51,425 nt of DNA from Oscillospiraceae bacterium (GTDB taxonomy: Bacteria > Bacillota > Clostridia > Oscillospirales > Oscillospiraceae): assembly GCA_017448145.1 (NCBI GenBank), contig JAFSMA010000042.1:1-51425 (forward strand), in the 5' to 3' direction. Shown one piece after another: positions 16,223-24,497 of this stretch. The stretch's first letter is position 1; the number at the start of each line of letters is the position of its first letter. A program made the position numbers and the translations under genes. A model generated the notes under the pieces. It saw only the letters and a program-made list of their open reading frames with translations, was not told where the DNA came from and searched no databases.

Positions 16223-17335
16223 ATGAAGACTGCTTCCCTGCGTCGCGGATGCGCCGCACTGACTGCCATCGCCGTCATAGCGGGAAATTATCTGCTGCAA
16301 CAAAATGAAAATAATCACGGATGGATCGAAAGTGTAAAGGAATTACACCTGACACATAAAGTCATACAGTGGGAGCTGGGAGACCTCTTCGACGCCACCT
16401 TCGGAATTCCTCCTGCCGCCATATTAGCTCTGCGGCAGTCCCCCGCCCTCTATGCCGCCCGTTATGAAATAGCGGATGCAGCAGCCCAAAGTCCTACCGT
16501 GTCGACCCTGCCGCAATCGCCCGCAACACCCATTCCCACGCCCCAATCCGGCGACCTGACCTTCAAGGAAAACGGCGTGCCCTCCCAGACCACCAAGCCC
16601 ACCGGTATGGTTGGCTATACCGTAGTAAACGGCGTATATATCAAAAACGCCTCCAATAAGACATTATATGAAGATATGTTGTCACAACCCTTGACGGGGC
16701 TGCCCGCCGATGGTGCACCCCTGGTGCTGATTATGCACACCCACGGCAGCGAGGCCTACACCCCTGTCGAACCTGCCGACTATGTCACCGAGGGCACCTT
16801 CCGCTCCTCCGACCCTGCCCTCAGTGTCATCGGCGTGGGCGACGCCATGGCCGCCACACTGTCGGAGTACGGTATCTCCGTGGTGCATGACCGAACGTTG
16901 TATGACGACCCTCTCTATGATGGCTCCTACGAGCGCTCCGCCCAGGGTATAACGGCTTATCTGGAAAAATACCCCTCCATCGCCTACGTTTTAGACGTGC
17001 ACCGCGACGCCGTGCAGGACAGCAGCGGCAAGCAGTATAAGTTGATTTCTCAGGAGGAGCCCCACGCTGCCCAAATCAGCTTCGTCATGGGAAGCAATCA
17101 CGACGGCTGGGAGGATAATCTACGTCTAGCCATTGCTGTCTCCGCAGCGGCCACCGCTGATTTCCCCACGCTGATGCGCCCCATCACGCTGCGCAACTCC
17201 AACTATAACCAGCATCTATGCCCCGGCTCCATGCTGGTGGAGATAGGCACAGCGGGCAATTCGCCGGAAGAGGCCGTCTATTCCGGCCGTCTATTTGCCG
17301 CCGCGCTGGCCCGTGTCATCACGGGGCAGCCGTAA
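16223..17335 (+). CDS. spoIIP: Stage II sporulation protein P (SpoIIP)
   Basis: A 370-residue peptidoglycan hydrolase of the SpoIID-P-M engulfment machine in the mother-cell membrane. An N-terminal anchor (CAALTAIAVIAGNYLL) is followed by a Pro/Gln/Thr-rich linker (about 100-130) and the catalytic domain: IMHTHGSEAYTP (metal-ligand His), VVHDRTLYDDP, VLDVHRDAV and the end MLVEIGTAGNSPEEA. The ATG at 16223 follows GAAAGAGGTGTCACCA. It is a single gene with its own terminator. Confidence 0.94.
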   Translation: MKTASLRRGCAALTAIAVIAGNYLLQQNENNHGWIESVKELHLTHKVIQWELGDLFDATFGIPPAAILALRQSPALYAARYEIADAAAQSPTVSTLPQSPATPIPTPQSGDLTFKENGVPSQTTKPTGMVGYTVVNGVYIKNASNKTLYEDMLSQPLTGLPADGAPLVLIMHTHGSEAYTPVEPADYVTEGTFRSSDPALSVIGVGDAMAATLSEYGISVVHDRTLYDDPLYDGSYERSAQGITAYLEKYPSIAYVLDVHRDAVQDSSGKQYKLISQEEPHAAQISFVMGSNHDGWEDNLRLAIAVSAAATADFPTLMRPITLRNSNYNQHLCPGSMLVEIGTAGNSPEEAVYSGRLFAAALARVITGQP

Positions 17336-17350
17336 TCTCGGGACATCCAT

Positions 17351-17386
17351 AAAAAATACGCCGGGTTTCCCCGGCGTATTTTTTAT
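17351..17386 (+). terminator. Bidirectional terminator between spoIIP and tsf
   Basis: AAAAAATACGCCGGG and CCCGGCGTATTTTTT pair around a short TTTC loop (17351-17385). T-runs occur on both strands, so it serves spoIIP (+) and tsf (-). Confidence 0.93.
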
Positions 17387-17402
17387 TTACTGTAAAGCAA
17401 AA

Positions 17403-18320
17403 TTATTTGCCCATGTTCATCTGAGCAGCGACTTCAGCGGCGAAGTCCTCCTGCTTCTTCTCGATGCCCTCGCCGGTCTGGAAGCGGACGGCGTCCACGA
17501 ACTTCACAGCGCCCTTGGAGGCCTCGGCGATGTACTTCTCCACGCTGCCGGTGAAGATGTCACTGCGGACGAACTCCATCTGCAGCAGGCAGTTCTCCTC
17601 GTAGAACTTGTTCATCTTGCCCATGACGATCTTTTCCTTAACCTGGGCGGGCTTGTTGGCCATCTTGGGATCGGAATCCATGAGAGCCAGGGCGACCTTC
17701 TTCTCCTCGGCCAGCACCTCGTCGGTGACCTGGGCCTTATCCCAGAAGCGGGGATTCAGCGCGGCGATCTGCATGGCCACGTTCTTGCCGATCTCGGTAG
17801 CGTCGAAGCCGCCCTCCACGGCCAAGTTCACCAGCACGCCGATCTTGCCGCCGGCATGGACGTAACCCACGCTGGTGTTGTTGGCAAAACGGACGAAGCG
17901 ACGAATCTGCAGGTTCTCGCCGATGGACATGACCTTCTCGGGCATGGTCTCGGACACGGTCAGCTCGGAGCCGGGATACTTGCAGTTCATCAGAGCGTCC
18001 ACATCGGCGGGGTCGTTGTCCACCACCACCTTGGCCACGTCTTTGACGAAGGCCACAAACAGGTCGGACTTGGCGCAGAAGTCGGTCTCGCAGTTCACTT
18101 CCACCACAGCGCCCACTCCGTTCTCGCACAGGGCATAGGACATACCCTCGGCGGCAATGCGGCCGGCCTTCTTGGCAGCCTTGGCCAGGCCCTTCTCCCG
18201 CAGCCACTCAACGGCCTTATCCATATCGCCGTCGCACTCGGTCAGCGCCTTCTTGCAATCCATCATACCCACGCTGGTCATCTCGCGCAGGGTCTTAACA
18301 TCCTGAGCAGTAAAAGCCAT
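17403..18320 (-). CDS. tsf: Translation elongation factor Ts
   Basis: A 305-residue EF-Ts, the guanine-nucleotide exchange factor of EF-Tu. The N-terminal UBA-like module (KTLREMTSVGMMDCKKALTE) and the TDF motif region (VNCETDFCAKSD) are canonical. It is the second gene of the rpsB-tsf operon, 83 bp after rpsB with an intercistronic hairpin in the gap. The ATG follows AGGAGGATTTTTACT. Confidence 0.97.
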   Translation of the reverse strand: MAFTAQDVKTLREMTSVGMMDCKKALTECDGDMDKAVEWLREKGLAKAAKKAGRIAAEGMSYALCENGVGAVVEVNCETDFCAKSDLFVAFVKDVAKVVVDNDPADVDALMNCKYPGSELTVSETMPEKVMSIGENLQIRRFVRFANNTSVGYVHAGGKIGVLVNLAVEGGFDATEIGKNVAMQIAALNPRFWDKAQVTDEVLAEEKKVALALMDSDPKMANKPAQVKEKIVMGKMNKFYEENCLLQMEFVRSDIFTGSVEKYIAEASKGAVKFVDAVRFQTGEGIEKKQEDFAAEVAAQMNMGK

Positions 18321-18349
18321 AGTAAAAATCCTCCTAAGTCAAATTAAAG

Positions 18350-18373
18350 GGGGCAGGGACATCGCCCTGCCCC
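18350..18373 (-). other. Intercistronic hairpin between rpsB and tsf
   Basis: GGGGCAGGG and CCCTGCCCC form a 9-bp stem around a 6-nt loop. On the minus strand it is followed by CCTTTAATTT, a weak U tract, so partial termination (more rpsB than tsf) or processing is possible. Confidence 0.6.
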
Positions 18374-18403
18374 GTGGATTACGCGGTTTTACTTGCGCCG
18401 AGC

Positions 18404-19141
18404 TTACTCAGCGTCAGCGGTCTCCTCGGCGGCAGCCTCTTCCATCTGCTCACCCTGACGGCCCTCGATCATGGCGTTAGCCATCACGGAGGCGATCAGC
18501 TTGATGGCGCGGATGGCGTCATCGTTGCCGGGGATGGGATAATCGATCTCGTCGGGATCGCAGTTGGTGTCGGCGATGGCCACAACGGGAATGCCCAGAC
18601 GATGGGCCTCGGCGATGGCGTTGCGCTCCTTGCGGGTGTCCACGATGAACAGAGCGCCGGGCAGACGGTTCATTTCCTTCACGCCGCCCAGGTACTTCTC
18701 CAGCTTCTCGATCTCGCCCATGTGCTTGATAACTTCCTTCTTGGGCAGCATATCAAAGGTGCCGTCAGCCTGCATGGCCTTCAGCTGGTTCAGGCGATCC
18801 ACGCGGGTACGCATGGTCTTGAAGTTGGTCATCATGCCGCCCAGCCAGCGGGCGTTGACGTAGTACATGTTGCAGCGCAGGGCCTCGTCACGAATGGCCT
18901 CCTGGGCCTGCTTCTTGGTGCCCACAAACAGCAGGGACTTGCCGGACTCGCTGAGCTCGCGGACGAAGTTATAAGCCTCCTCCAGCTTCTTCACGGTCTT
19001 CTGCAGGTCGATGATGTAGATACCGTTGCGCTCGGTGTAGATGTAGGGAGCCATCTTGGGGTTCCAGCGGCGGGTCTGGTGACCGAAATGCACGCCGGCC
19101 TCCAACAGGGCCTTCATGGATACGACGTTCTGATTAGCCAT
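18404..19141 (-). CDS. rpsB: 30S ribosomal protein S2
   Basis: A 245-residue S2. [22 protein letters not shown] is the family signature, followed by [18 protein letters not shown] and the [14 protein letters not shown] end; an acidic tail ([12 protein letters not shown]) follows. The ATG at 19139-19141 follows TTAAGGAGAAACAACAAA; an upstream in-frame start would run into the structured leader. First gene of rpsB-tsf. Confidence 0.97.
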   Translation of the reverse strand: MANQNVVSMKALLEAGVHFGHQTRRWNPKMAPYIYTERNGIYIIDLQKTVKKLEEAYNFVRELSESGKSLLFVGTKKQAQEAIRDEALRCNMYYVNARWLGGMMTNFKTMRTRVDRLNQLKAMQADGTFDMLPKKEVIKHMGEIEKLEKYLGGVKEMNRLPGALFIVDTRKERNAIAEAHRLGIPVVAIADTNCDPDEIDYPIPGNDDAIRAIKLIASVMANAMIEGRQGEQMEEAAAEETADAE

Positions 19142-19245
19142 TTTGTTGTTTCTCCTTAAAATTAGTTTTGTACCTCCGAACCCCTCATCCCAAGCAGCTA
19201 ACCGTGCAGGCACTGGCTGTCAGTCCGGGTTCGTGCGGATTCACC
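19142..19245 (-). promoter_or_regulatory. Structured 5' leader of rpsB (candidate ribosomal-protein leader)
   Basis: On the minus strand CGAACCC (19226-19232 region) pairs with GGGTTCG just before the ribosome site, enclosing AGCC/GGTT and GTGC-CT-GCAC helices. The closed multi-helix leader of about 100 nt before an r-protein gene suggests autoregulation by S2, but no known motif was matched. Confidence 0.4.
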
Positions 19246-19250
19246 GGGAT

Positions 19251-19279
19251 ATAATACCACAAGTATTGCCTGATTGCAA
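19251..19279 (-). promoter_or_regulatory. Promoter of rpsB-tsf
   Basis: TTGCAA (19274-19279), a 17-nt spacer and TATTAT (19251-19256) on the minus strand, with TGTGG before the -10. Confidence 0.72.
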
Positions 19280-19317
19280 GGAAAATTTCACTAAAAACCT
19301 TGTTTTTTTCGGCCTGA

Positions 19318-19599
19318 TCACCACGGTTTCTTTTTCTTGTGGCCCGGCCCATCCCGCCGCTGAAAGGGCTTGTCAATCAAGATGATGTCATCCCCGAACC
19401 GCTGCACGCAGTCCCAGGGAATATAGTAGTCCTCTCCCCTGCCGAACAGGCCGAAAAACTTACACGGGCCCAGCACGATCAGCGCCTTCACCGTGCCCTC
19501 CGGCATGCACAGCTCCAAATCCCCCACATACCCCAGGCGACAGCCGTCGTTGAGATTGATGACCTCCTTGCGCCGCAGTTGGCAATAGCGCATCAGCAT
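19318..19599 (-). CDS. YlmC/YmxH family sporulation protein (PRC-barrel)
   Basis: A 93-residue PRC-barrel-like protein (RRKEVINLNDGCRLGYVGDLEL... GLFGRGEDYYIPWDCVQRFGDDIILID). This is the YlmC/YmxH family found in endospore formers; in Bacillus ymxH lies near sporulation genes. A basic tail (QRRDGPGHKKKKPW) ends the protein. ATG 19597-19599 follows GGGGAGGTGGAGCGCC; the ATG two codons later is an alternative. It is divergent from sigG. Confidence 0.85.
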   Translation of the reverse strand: MLMRYCQLRRKEVINLNDGCRLGYVGDLELCMPEGTVKALIVLGPCKFFGLFGRGEDYYIPWDCVQRFGDDIILIDKPFQRRDGPGHKKKKPW

Positions 19600-19681
19600 G
19601 GCGCTCCACCTCCCCGCCATAGCCTATGCGCCTTGTCGCCTGTCCCATTCTGCCGCAATCGTTGTAGTTTTGTCGCTGCGG

Positions 19682-19711
19682 GCATAAGCCACCCTCCGTC
19701 TGTCCATACTT
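19682..19711 (+). promoter_or_regulatory. Candidate sigma-G/sigma-F forespore promoter of sigG
   Basis: GCATA (19682-19686), 18 nt, CATACTT (19705-19711) fits the Bacillus sigma-G pattern gnATR-N18-CATnmTA with one mismatch. Autoactivation of sigG is known in Bacillus, so the match is plausible. Confidence 0.5.
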
Positions 19712-19736
19712 CCGTTAAACAGCAGGAGGCGAAAGT

Positions 19737-20507
19737 ATGCGGGGAAAAGTAGAGATATGCGGCGTCAACACGGCAAAATTACAGCGTCTGACCCATGAGG
19801 AAATGATGGAATTGCTGCCCAAGGCCCAATCGGGTGACGAAGCCGCCAGAGAAAAACTGATATGCGGCAATCTGAAACTGGTGCTGTCGGTGGTGCAGCG
19901 GTTTTCCGGCCGCGGGGCGGATATGGACGATTTGTTTCAAGTGGGCTGCATCGGCCTTGTGAAGGCCATCGACCACTTTGACATGAGCCAGGACGTGCGG
20001 CTGTCCACCTACGCCGTGCCCCTCATCATCGGTGAGGTGCGCCGCTATCTCCGGGACTTCACCACCGTCCGGGTCAGCCGCAGCCTGCGGGACACCGCTT
20101 ACCGGGTACTCCAGGCGCGGGAAAAGCTGACGGCGGAGTGGCAGCGGGAGCCCACGGTGGAGGAGATCGCCCATTTCCTGCAAATCCCCCGGGAGGACAT
20201 CGCCCTGGCCCTGGACGCCATCACCGACCCCGTCAGTCTCTTTGACCCCATTTATGACCAGGGCGGCGACGCCATGTGCGTCATGGACCAGGTACGGGAT
20301 GAGAAGAACAACGACGACCATTGGCTGGAGCGCATCACCTTAAAGGACGCCGTCGCCCACCTGACGGAGCGGCAGCGCAGCATCCTCACCATGCGCTACT
20401 TCCAGGGGCTGACCCAGATGGAGGTCTCTGCCGAAATCGGCATCTCCCAGGCCCAGGTCAGCCGTTTGGAAAAGGCCGCCATGGCAGCCATCCGCAGGGA
20501 ATTATAA
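19737..20507 (+). CDS. sigG: RNA polymerase sporulation sigma factor SigG
   Basis: A 256-residue late forespore sigma factor. The N-terminal VEICGVNTAKLQRLT is characteristic of SigG. Region 2 contains GNLKLVLSVVQRF, DDLFQVGCIGLVKAI and YAVPLIIGEVRRYLRD; region 3 EREPTVEEIA-like and region 4 LTERQRSILTMRYFQGLTQMEV with the HTH ISQAQVSRLEK follow. The ATG follows AGGAGGCGAAAGT. It is a single gene with a terminator behind it. Confidence 0.96.
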   Translation: MRGKVEICGVNTAKLQRLTHEEMMELLPKAQSGDEAAREKLICGNLKLVLSVVQRFSGRGADMDDLFQVGCIGLVKAIDHFDMSQDVRLSTYAVPLIIGEVRRYLRDFTTVRVSRSLRDTAYRVLQAREKLTAEWQREPTVEEIAHFLQIPREDIALALDAITDPVSLFDPIYDQGGDAMCVMDQVRDEKNNDDHWLERITLKDAVAHLTERQRSILTMRYFQGLTQMEVSAEIGISQAQVSRLEKAAMAAIRREL

Positions 20508-20523
20508 TATTTAGCACCTACGC

Positions 20524-20556
20524 AAAACCGCCGTCCCGATGGGACGGCGGTTTCAG
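20524..20556 (+). terminator. Bidirectional terminator between sigG and ispF
   Basis: AAACCGCCGTCCC-GAT-GGGACGGCGGTTT (20525-20553) is a 13-bp perfect stem between converging genes, with T or A runs on each side. Confidence 0.9.
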
Positions 20557-20574
20557 ATTAACATTGGTAAGCCA

Positions 20575-21057
20575 TCAGAGCTTCTCTACCAGTGCCACCG
20601 CATTGCAAGCCATGCCTTCACCGCTTCCGGTAAAGCCCAAATGCTCCTCCGTAGTGGCCTTCACATTGATTTGATCCGGCGACACGCCCATATGGGACGC
20701 CAGATTGTCCACCATCTGCTGCCGGTAAGGCCCCACCTTGGGCGCCTGGGCGATCAGCGTCACGTCCACGTTGACAACACCGAAGCCCTTTTCTCGCAGC
20801 AGCGTCGCCACGTGATCCAGCAGCACCAAACTGCTGATGCCGCGGTATCGATCATCGCTGTCCGGAAAATGGCGGCCGATGTCCCCCAGGCCGCAGGCCC
20901 CCAGCAGCGCATCCATCACCGCATGGGTCAGCACATCGGCGTCGCTGTGGCCTTCCAAACCCGTTTCATAGGGAATCTCCACGCCGCCCAGAATCAGCTT
21001 TCTGTCGCTCACCAGGCGATGCACATCGTAGCCGTGGCCCACACGCAGATTTGTCAT
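20575..21057 (-). CDS. ispF: 2-C-methyl-D-erythritol 2,4-cyclodiphosphate synthase
   Basis: A 160-residue IspF of the MEP isoprenoid pathway. Zinc and substrate motifs: GHGYDVHRL (DxH), GGVEIPYETGLEGHSDADVL, LGDIGRHFPD and the end ATTEEHLGFTGSGEGMAC. It overlaps ispD by 4 bp (ATGA), the standard ispDF arrangement, downstream of carD. Confidence 0.97.
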   Translation of the reverse strand: MTNLRVGHGYDVHRLVSDRKLILGGVEIPYETGLEGHSDADVLTHAVMDALLGACGLGDIGRHFPDSDDRYRGISSLVLLDHVATLLREKGFGVVNVDVTLIAQAPKVGPYRQQMVDNLASHMGVSPDQINVKATTEEHLGFTGSGEGMACNAVALVEKL

Positions 21058-21791
21058 AGGCCCTCACCGCCTCGTGTCAGAATGGCCTCGCCCATAATCA
21101 GGTCAAAAGGCGTGGTGATTTTAATATTCTCCGGGTCGCCGGGTGTCAGGTAAACTTCCTTGCCAAGCCGTTCCACAGCGGCGCAATCATCGGTGGCGGT
21201 CACACCGTCGTTCAGCGCCGACTGTAGCGCCGCCCGAAGAATATTGGCCTGGAATACCTGGGGCGTCTGCACGGCGTACAGCGTGTCCCGATCCGGGGTG
21301 GATACCACCTTACCCTGTTCGTCCGCCACCTTGATGGTGTCCGTCACCGGCAGCGCAGGCGCCACGGCGTTGGTCTTTGCTCCCAGGCGAATCAATTCGT
21401 CGATTTGCTGCGATCTCACCAGTGGCCGCGCCCCGTCATGCACGGCAATCAGTTCTGTTTTGGGGTGGCATTCCATGGCAGCCGCCAGCACGGATGCCGT
21501 ACGCGTATCGCCGCCCTGCACCACCCGGATGGGCTTGCGTAGGCCCGCCTTGTGGCAGAGGTCGGCGATTTCCAGCATGTCCTCTTCTCTGGCAGCTACA
21601 ATGATCTCGTCCACAAGCTGCGCTTCGTCAATGGCCATCAGCGTCCGCTGCAAAACAGGGATGCCGCAAAGATCCATCATCAGCTTATTGCCGCCGCCCA
21701 TTCGCTGGGAGCTTCCGGCAGCGGGTACGATCACAGCGCAGCGGGGCAGCGTTTGATCCTGCGCCTTCTGCACTTTATTCCAAAAGCTCAT
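21054..21791 (-). CDS. ispD: 2-C-methyl-D-erythritol 4-phosphate cytidylyltransferase
   Basis: A 245-residue IspD. The CTP-binding PAAGSSQRMGGGNKLMM, the VHDGARPLV motif and TDTIKV...VQTPQVFQ are canonical. An N-terminal extension of about 18 residues (MSFWNKVQKAQDQTLPR) precedes the fold; the start may be further in, but the ATG at 21789-21791 is the only start in the gap after carD. Third enzyme of the MEP pathway; translationally coupled to ispF. Confidence 0.96.
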   Translation of the reverse strand: MSFWNKVQKAQDQTLPRCAVIVPAAGSSQRMGGGNKLMMDLCGIPVLQRTLMAIDEAQLVDEIIVAAREEDMLEIADLCHKAGLRKPIRVVQGGDTRTASVLAAAMECHPKTELIAVHDGARPLVRSQQIDELIRLGAKTNAVAPALPVTDTIKVADEQGKVVSTPDRDTLYAVQTPQVFQANILRAALQSALNDGVTATDDCAAVERLGKEVYLTPGDPENIKITTPFDLIMGEAILTRGGEGL

Positions 21792-21797
21792 ACACTG

Positions 21798-22277
21798 TTA
21801 CTCCGCAATCGTCTTAATCAAATGGCGCTCCACCGCCTCATAGCTGGTCTCCCACACCAAAGCCACCTCGGACAGAAACACCTGCTTGGCATTATACAGC
21901 ATTTTACGCTCTCCCGTGGACAAACCCTGTCGAATATCCCGCAGGGAAAGCCCTTTAATAACGTGCAACAAATCGTGGAGATCGCCGCTTTTCAGCTTCT
22001 CCATATTCTCACGATACCGACGGTTCCAGTTGTTGGTCATATTGGCCTCAATTTCGGGGATCTCGCGGAAAAGCTCCTCTGCATCTTCCCGGCTCATAGG
22101 CCGCCGCAGCCCCACGACGCCGCATTTGTCCGTGGGTACCTTCAGCATCAGGCCGCCGGATGGCATACGAAACACATAATATGTGGACGTTTTGCCGGAC
22201 AGACGCTCTTGGGTGATGTCCTCAATGACACCGGCGCCATGCAGGGGATGCACTACATTATCACCAATCTGAAACAT
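21798..22277 (-). CDS. CarD family transcriptional regulator
   Basis: A 159-residue CarD/CdnL-like protein that binds the RNA polymerase beta subunit. The N-terminal Tudor-like RID (MFQIGDNVVHPLHGAGVIEDI, then TYYVFRMPSGGLMLKVP) and the C-terminal helical part (NWNRRYRENMEKLKSGDL, SLRDIRQGLSTGERKML) are typical. The ATG at 22275-22277 follows AGGAGGCTGCCGG. It heads the carD-ispD-ispF operon, 6 bp before ispD. Confidence 0.93.
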   Translation of the reverse strand: MFQIGDNVVHPLHGAGVIEDITQERLSGKTSTYYVFRMPSGGLMLKVPTDKCGVVGLRRPMSREDAEELFREIPEIEANMTNNWNRRYRENMEKLKSGDLHDLLHVIKGLSLRDIRQGLSTGERKMLYNAKQVFLSEVALVWETSYEAVERHLIKTIAE

Positions 22278-22318
22278 CCGGCAGCCTCCTATACGCATAT
22301 TAATTACTTATAGTTGGC

Positions 22319-22347
22319 ATTATATACGCTAATATATGAAAAATCAA
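22319..22347 (-). promoter_or_regulatory. Promoter of carD-ispD-ispF
   Basis: TTGATT (22342-22347), a 17-nt spacer and TATAAT (22319-22324) on the minus strand, in an AT-rich stretch. Confidence 0.72.
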
Positions 22348-22416
22348 GTAGAAATAGTTAAAATTTGTATTAAGTTTTAATAAAAACGCCGTTTTTGAAG
22401 CAAAAAGCAAAGTAAA

Positions 22417-22528
22417 TTGTCAAATTCATCCATAAAGCTGTGTCGCAAAGGAAAAGCCCGGCGCGAATTGCGTTGTCAGATTTATCCACAAAGCTGTAAC
22501 GCAAAGGAAAAGCCCGGCGCGAATTGCG
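22417..22528. repeat. Two tandem 56-bp direct repeats
   Basis: TTGTCAAATTCATCCATAAA... (22417-22472) is repeated as TTGTCAGATTTATCCACAAA... (22473-22528). The two units differ at about seven positions; the last 27 bp are identical apart from none visible. The right unit supplies the first arm of the ispH-rpsA terminator, and the left unit is a half terminator that lost its second arm. This looks like a local duplication of the operon end. Confidence 0.8.
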
Positions 22529-22536
22529 CCGGGCTT
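22505..22536 (-). terminator. Intrinsic terminator of the ispH-rpsA operon
   Basis: AAGCCCGGCGC and GCGCCGGGCTT form an 11-bp perfect stem with a 5-nt loop (22510-22536), followed on the minus strand by TTCCTTT. It lies 11 bp past the stop codon. Confidence 0.9.
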
Positions 22537-22547
22537 GATAGGTACAG

Positions 22548-24497
22548 TTACTCCGCGTCCTCGGCCTCATTGGCAGCGGGAGTCAGCAGAGCACGGATGG
22601 ACAGGGAGATCTTCTGCTTCTCCTCGTCCACAGCGGTGATCTTGGCGTCCACCATCTGGCCCTCAGACAGCACGTCGCCGGGCTTCTCAATACGGCGGTC
22701 GGCGATCTGGGAGATGTGGATCAGGCCGTCCACACCGGGAACGATCTCGGCAAAGGCGCCAAAGGTCATCAGCTTGACGATACGCACGTTGGCCACGTCG
22801 CCCACCTTGTAAGTCTCCATGAACTTATCCCAGGGATTGGCGCTGCGATCCTTCACGCCCAGGGAGATCTTGTGCTTCTCGGGGTCGAAGGAGATGACGT
22901 ACACGTCCAGGGTGTCGCCCACAGAAACCACCTCGGCGGGGTTCTTGATGCGGGACCAGGACAGCTCGGAGATGTGAACCATGCCATCCACGCCGCCGAT
23001 ATCCACAAACACGCCATAGCTGGTCATGGACTTGACGGTACCGGTGTAGTGCTTGCCCACTTCGATGTTGTTCCAGATCTCGGCCTGGGCAGCGGCACGT
23101 GCCTCATAGGACACAGCCTTGATGGAGCCCACCACACGGCGACGGGCGCGGTTGACCTCGGTGATGCGCAGGGAGACAATCTGGCCGATCAGCTCGCTGA
23201 GCTCAGCGCCCCGGGGCAGACCGCTCTGGGAAGCGGGCACGAACACACGGATACCCTTGACGTTGACAACGATACCGCCCTTGTTCTCCTCGGTGACCTT
23301 GCCCTCGACGGTGGTCTTGTCCTCGGCGTACTGGGCGATGTCCTCCCAAATCTTCACAGCGTCCAGACGCTTCTTGGACAGCTTGGCATAGCCGTCCACA
23401 TCGTTGACGCGGATAACGAACAGCTCAATTTCGTCGCCCACCTTGACGACATCCTCAGGCTTCACATTGGGATCGGCGGACAGCTCCTCGATATCAATAT
23501 AACCTGCCTGCTTGGTGCCAAGGTCGACCTGCACTTCGGTGGGGCCGATGGCGGTCACAATACCGGTTACCTTATCTCCTGTATTTAAAGTTTTAAAGGA
23601 TTTTTCCAGCATTTCTTCGAAGCTCTCTTCCATAGCTTCATTGTTCTTGATTTCTTCGCTCATCGTTTTGTTTACCTCCTTAATAATGCCCGCAGGCGTG
23701 GAGGCTCCTGCTGTCAGCCCCGCCACCCTGCATCCCGCGAACCATTCCTTCCGCAAATCCGCCGCCGTCTCGATCTGATAGACCTTGGGGCAGTGCATCC
23801 GACACAGCTCGGTAAGGTGCTTGGTGTTGGCGCTCTTGCCGTCACCCACCACTACCATAGCGTCCACTTCGGCGGCTATTTTTGCCGCCTCCGATTGACG
23901 CTTATGCGTAGCATTACATATTGTATCAAATAATTTGACATTTGTACACTGTTTTTTCAAAAAATTTGCGGAACTTTCCCAAACCGATCGAATGCAGGTG
24001 GTTTGGGCCACCACGGACAGGGGTATTTCCCGCCTTGAAGCGTCCTCACAGAGCCAATTCCGAATGGCCTCCTCCCCCTCAAAAACAAGGCTGCGGGCGG
24101 AATAGCTGGCCACACCCATCACCTCCGGATGCTGTGGCTCGCCGATGATGACAGGGGTTCTCCCCTCCCGATCCGCCTGGGCCACCAGGGCCTGAATGTG
24201 CATCACGTTGGGGCATGTGGCGTTCACCTGCGCCACGCCCATTTCCGTGAGCCTCTCCAGCGTCTCCCGCCGCTCGCCGTGGGCGCGGATGAGCACCGTC
24301 TCCCCCGGCGCTATCTCCTCTACCGACGCCACTTGCCGGGCGCCCTTGGCGGCTAAATCCCGCACCACGTTGGCGTTGTGCACGATGCTGCCCAGCATCA
24401 CGCAGCCGCCCTTTTCCGCAGCCACCTGCTCCGCCAGCTTCACTGCCCGCTCCACGCCGTAGCAAAACCCGGCGCTTTGGGCCAGAATGACCTCCAT
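22548..24497 (-). CDS. ispH: IspH (HMBPP reductase) fused to ribosomal protein S1
   Basis: A 649-residue bifunctional fusion. Residues 1-280 are 4-hydroxy-3-methylbut-2-enyl diphosphate reductase: the three [4Fe-4S] cysteines are C12 (AGFCYGVERAV), C95 (NATCPNVM) and C194 (FDTICNATHKRQ), and the end of the domain is ASTPAGIIKEV. After an acidic linker (SEEIKNNEAMEESFEEMLEKS) come four S1 RNA-binding repeats (about 305-630); the third has YGVFVDIGGVDGMVHISELSW and the fourth FGAFAEIVPGVDGLIHISQI. The fusion is known in several Clostridia. The ATG overlaps the plsC stop by 1 nt behind GGGAGGTATGTG. Confidence 0.96.
   Translation of the reverse strand: MEVILAQSAGFCYGVERAVKLAEQVAAEKGGCVMLGSIVHNANVVRDLAAKGARQVASVEEIAPGETVLIRAHGERRETLERLTEMGVAQVNATCPNVMHIQALVAQADREGRTPVIIGEPQHPEVMGVASYSARSLVFEGEEAIRNWLCEDASRREIPLSVVAQTTCIRSVWESSANFLKKQCTNVKLFDTICNATHKRQSEAAKIAAEVDAMVVVGDGKSANTKHLTELCRMHCPKVYQIETAADLRKEWFAGCRVAGLTAGASTPAGIIKEVNKTMSEEIKNNEAMEESFEEMLEKSFKTLNTGDKVTGIVTAIGPTEVQVDLGTKQAGYIDIEELSADPNVKPEDVVKVGDEIELFVIRVNDVDGYAKLSKKRLDAVKIWEDIAQYAEDKTTVEGKVTEENKGGIVVNVKGIRVFVPASQSGLPRGAELSELIGQIVSLRITEVNRARRRVVGSIKAVSYEARAAAQAEIWNNIEVGKHYTGTVKSMTSYGVFVDIGGVDGMVHISELSWSRIKNPAEVVSVGDTLDVYVISFDPEKHKISLGVKDRSANPWDKFMETYKVGDVANVRIVKLMTFGAFAEIVPGVDGLIHISQIADRRIEKPGDVLSEGQMVDAKITAVDEEKQKISLSIRALLTPAANEAEDAE

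Noticed and set aside
17295..18347. 350-codon plus-strand frame opposite tsf
   Set aside because: Antisense shadow of tsf; product is a Leu/His/Gly-rich string without motifs.
22417..22528. Possible CRISPR repeats
   Set aside because: Only two adjacent units with no spacer between them and no cas genes; better explained as a tandem duplication of the operon end.
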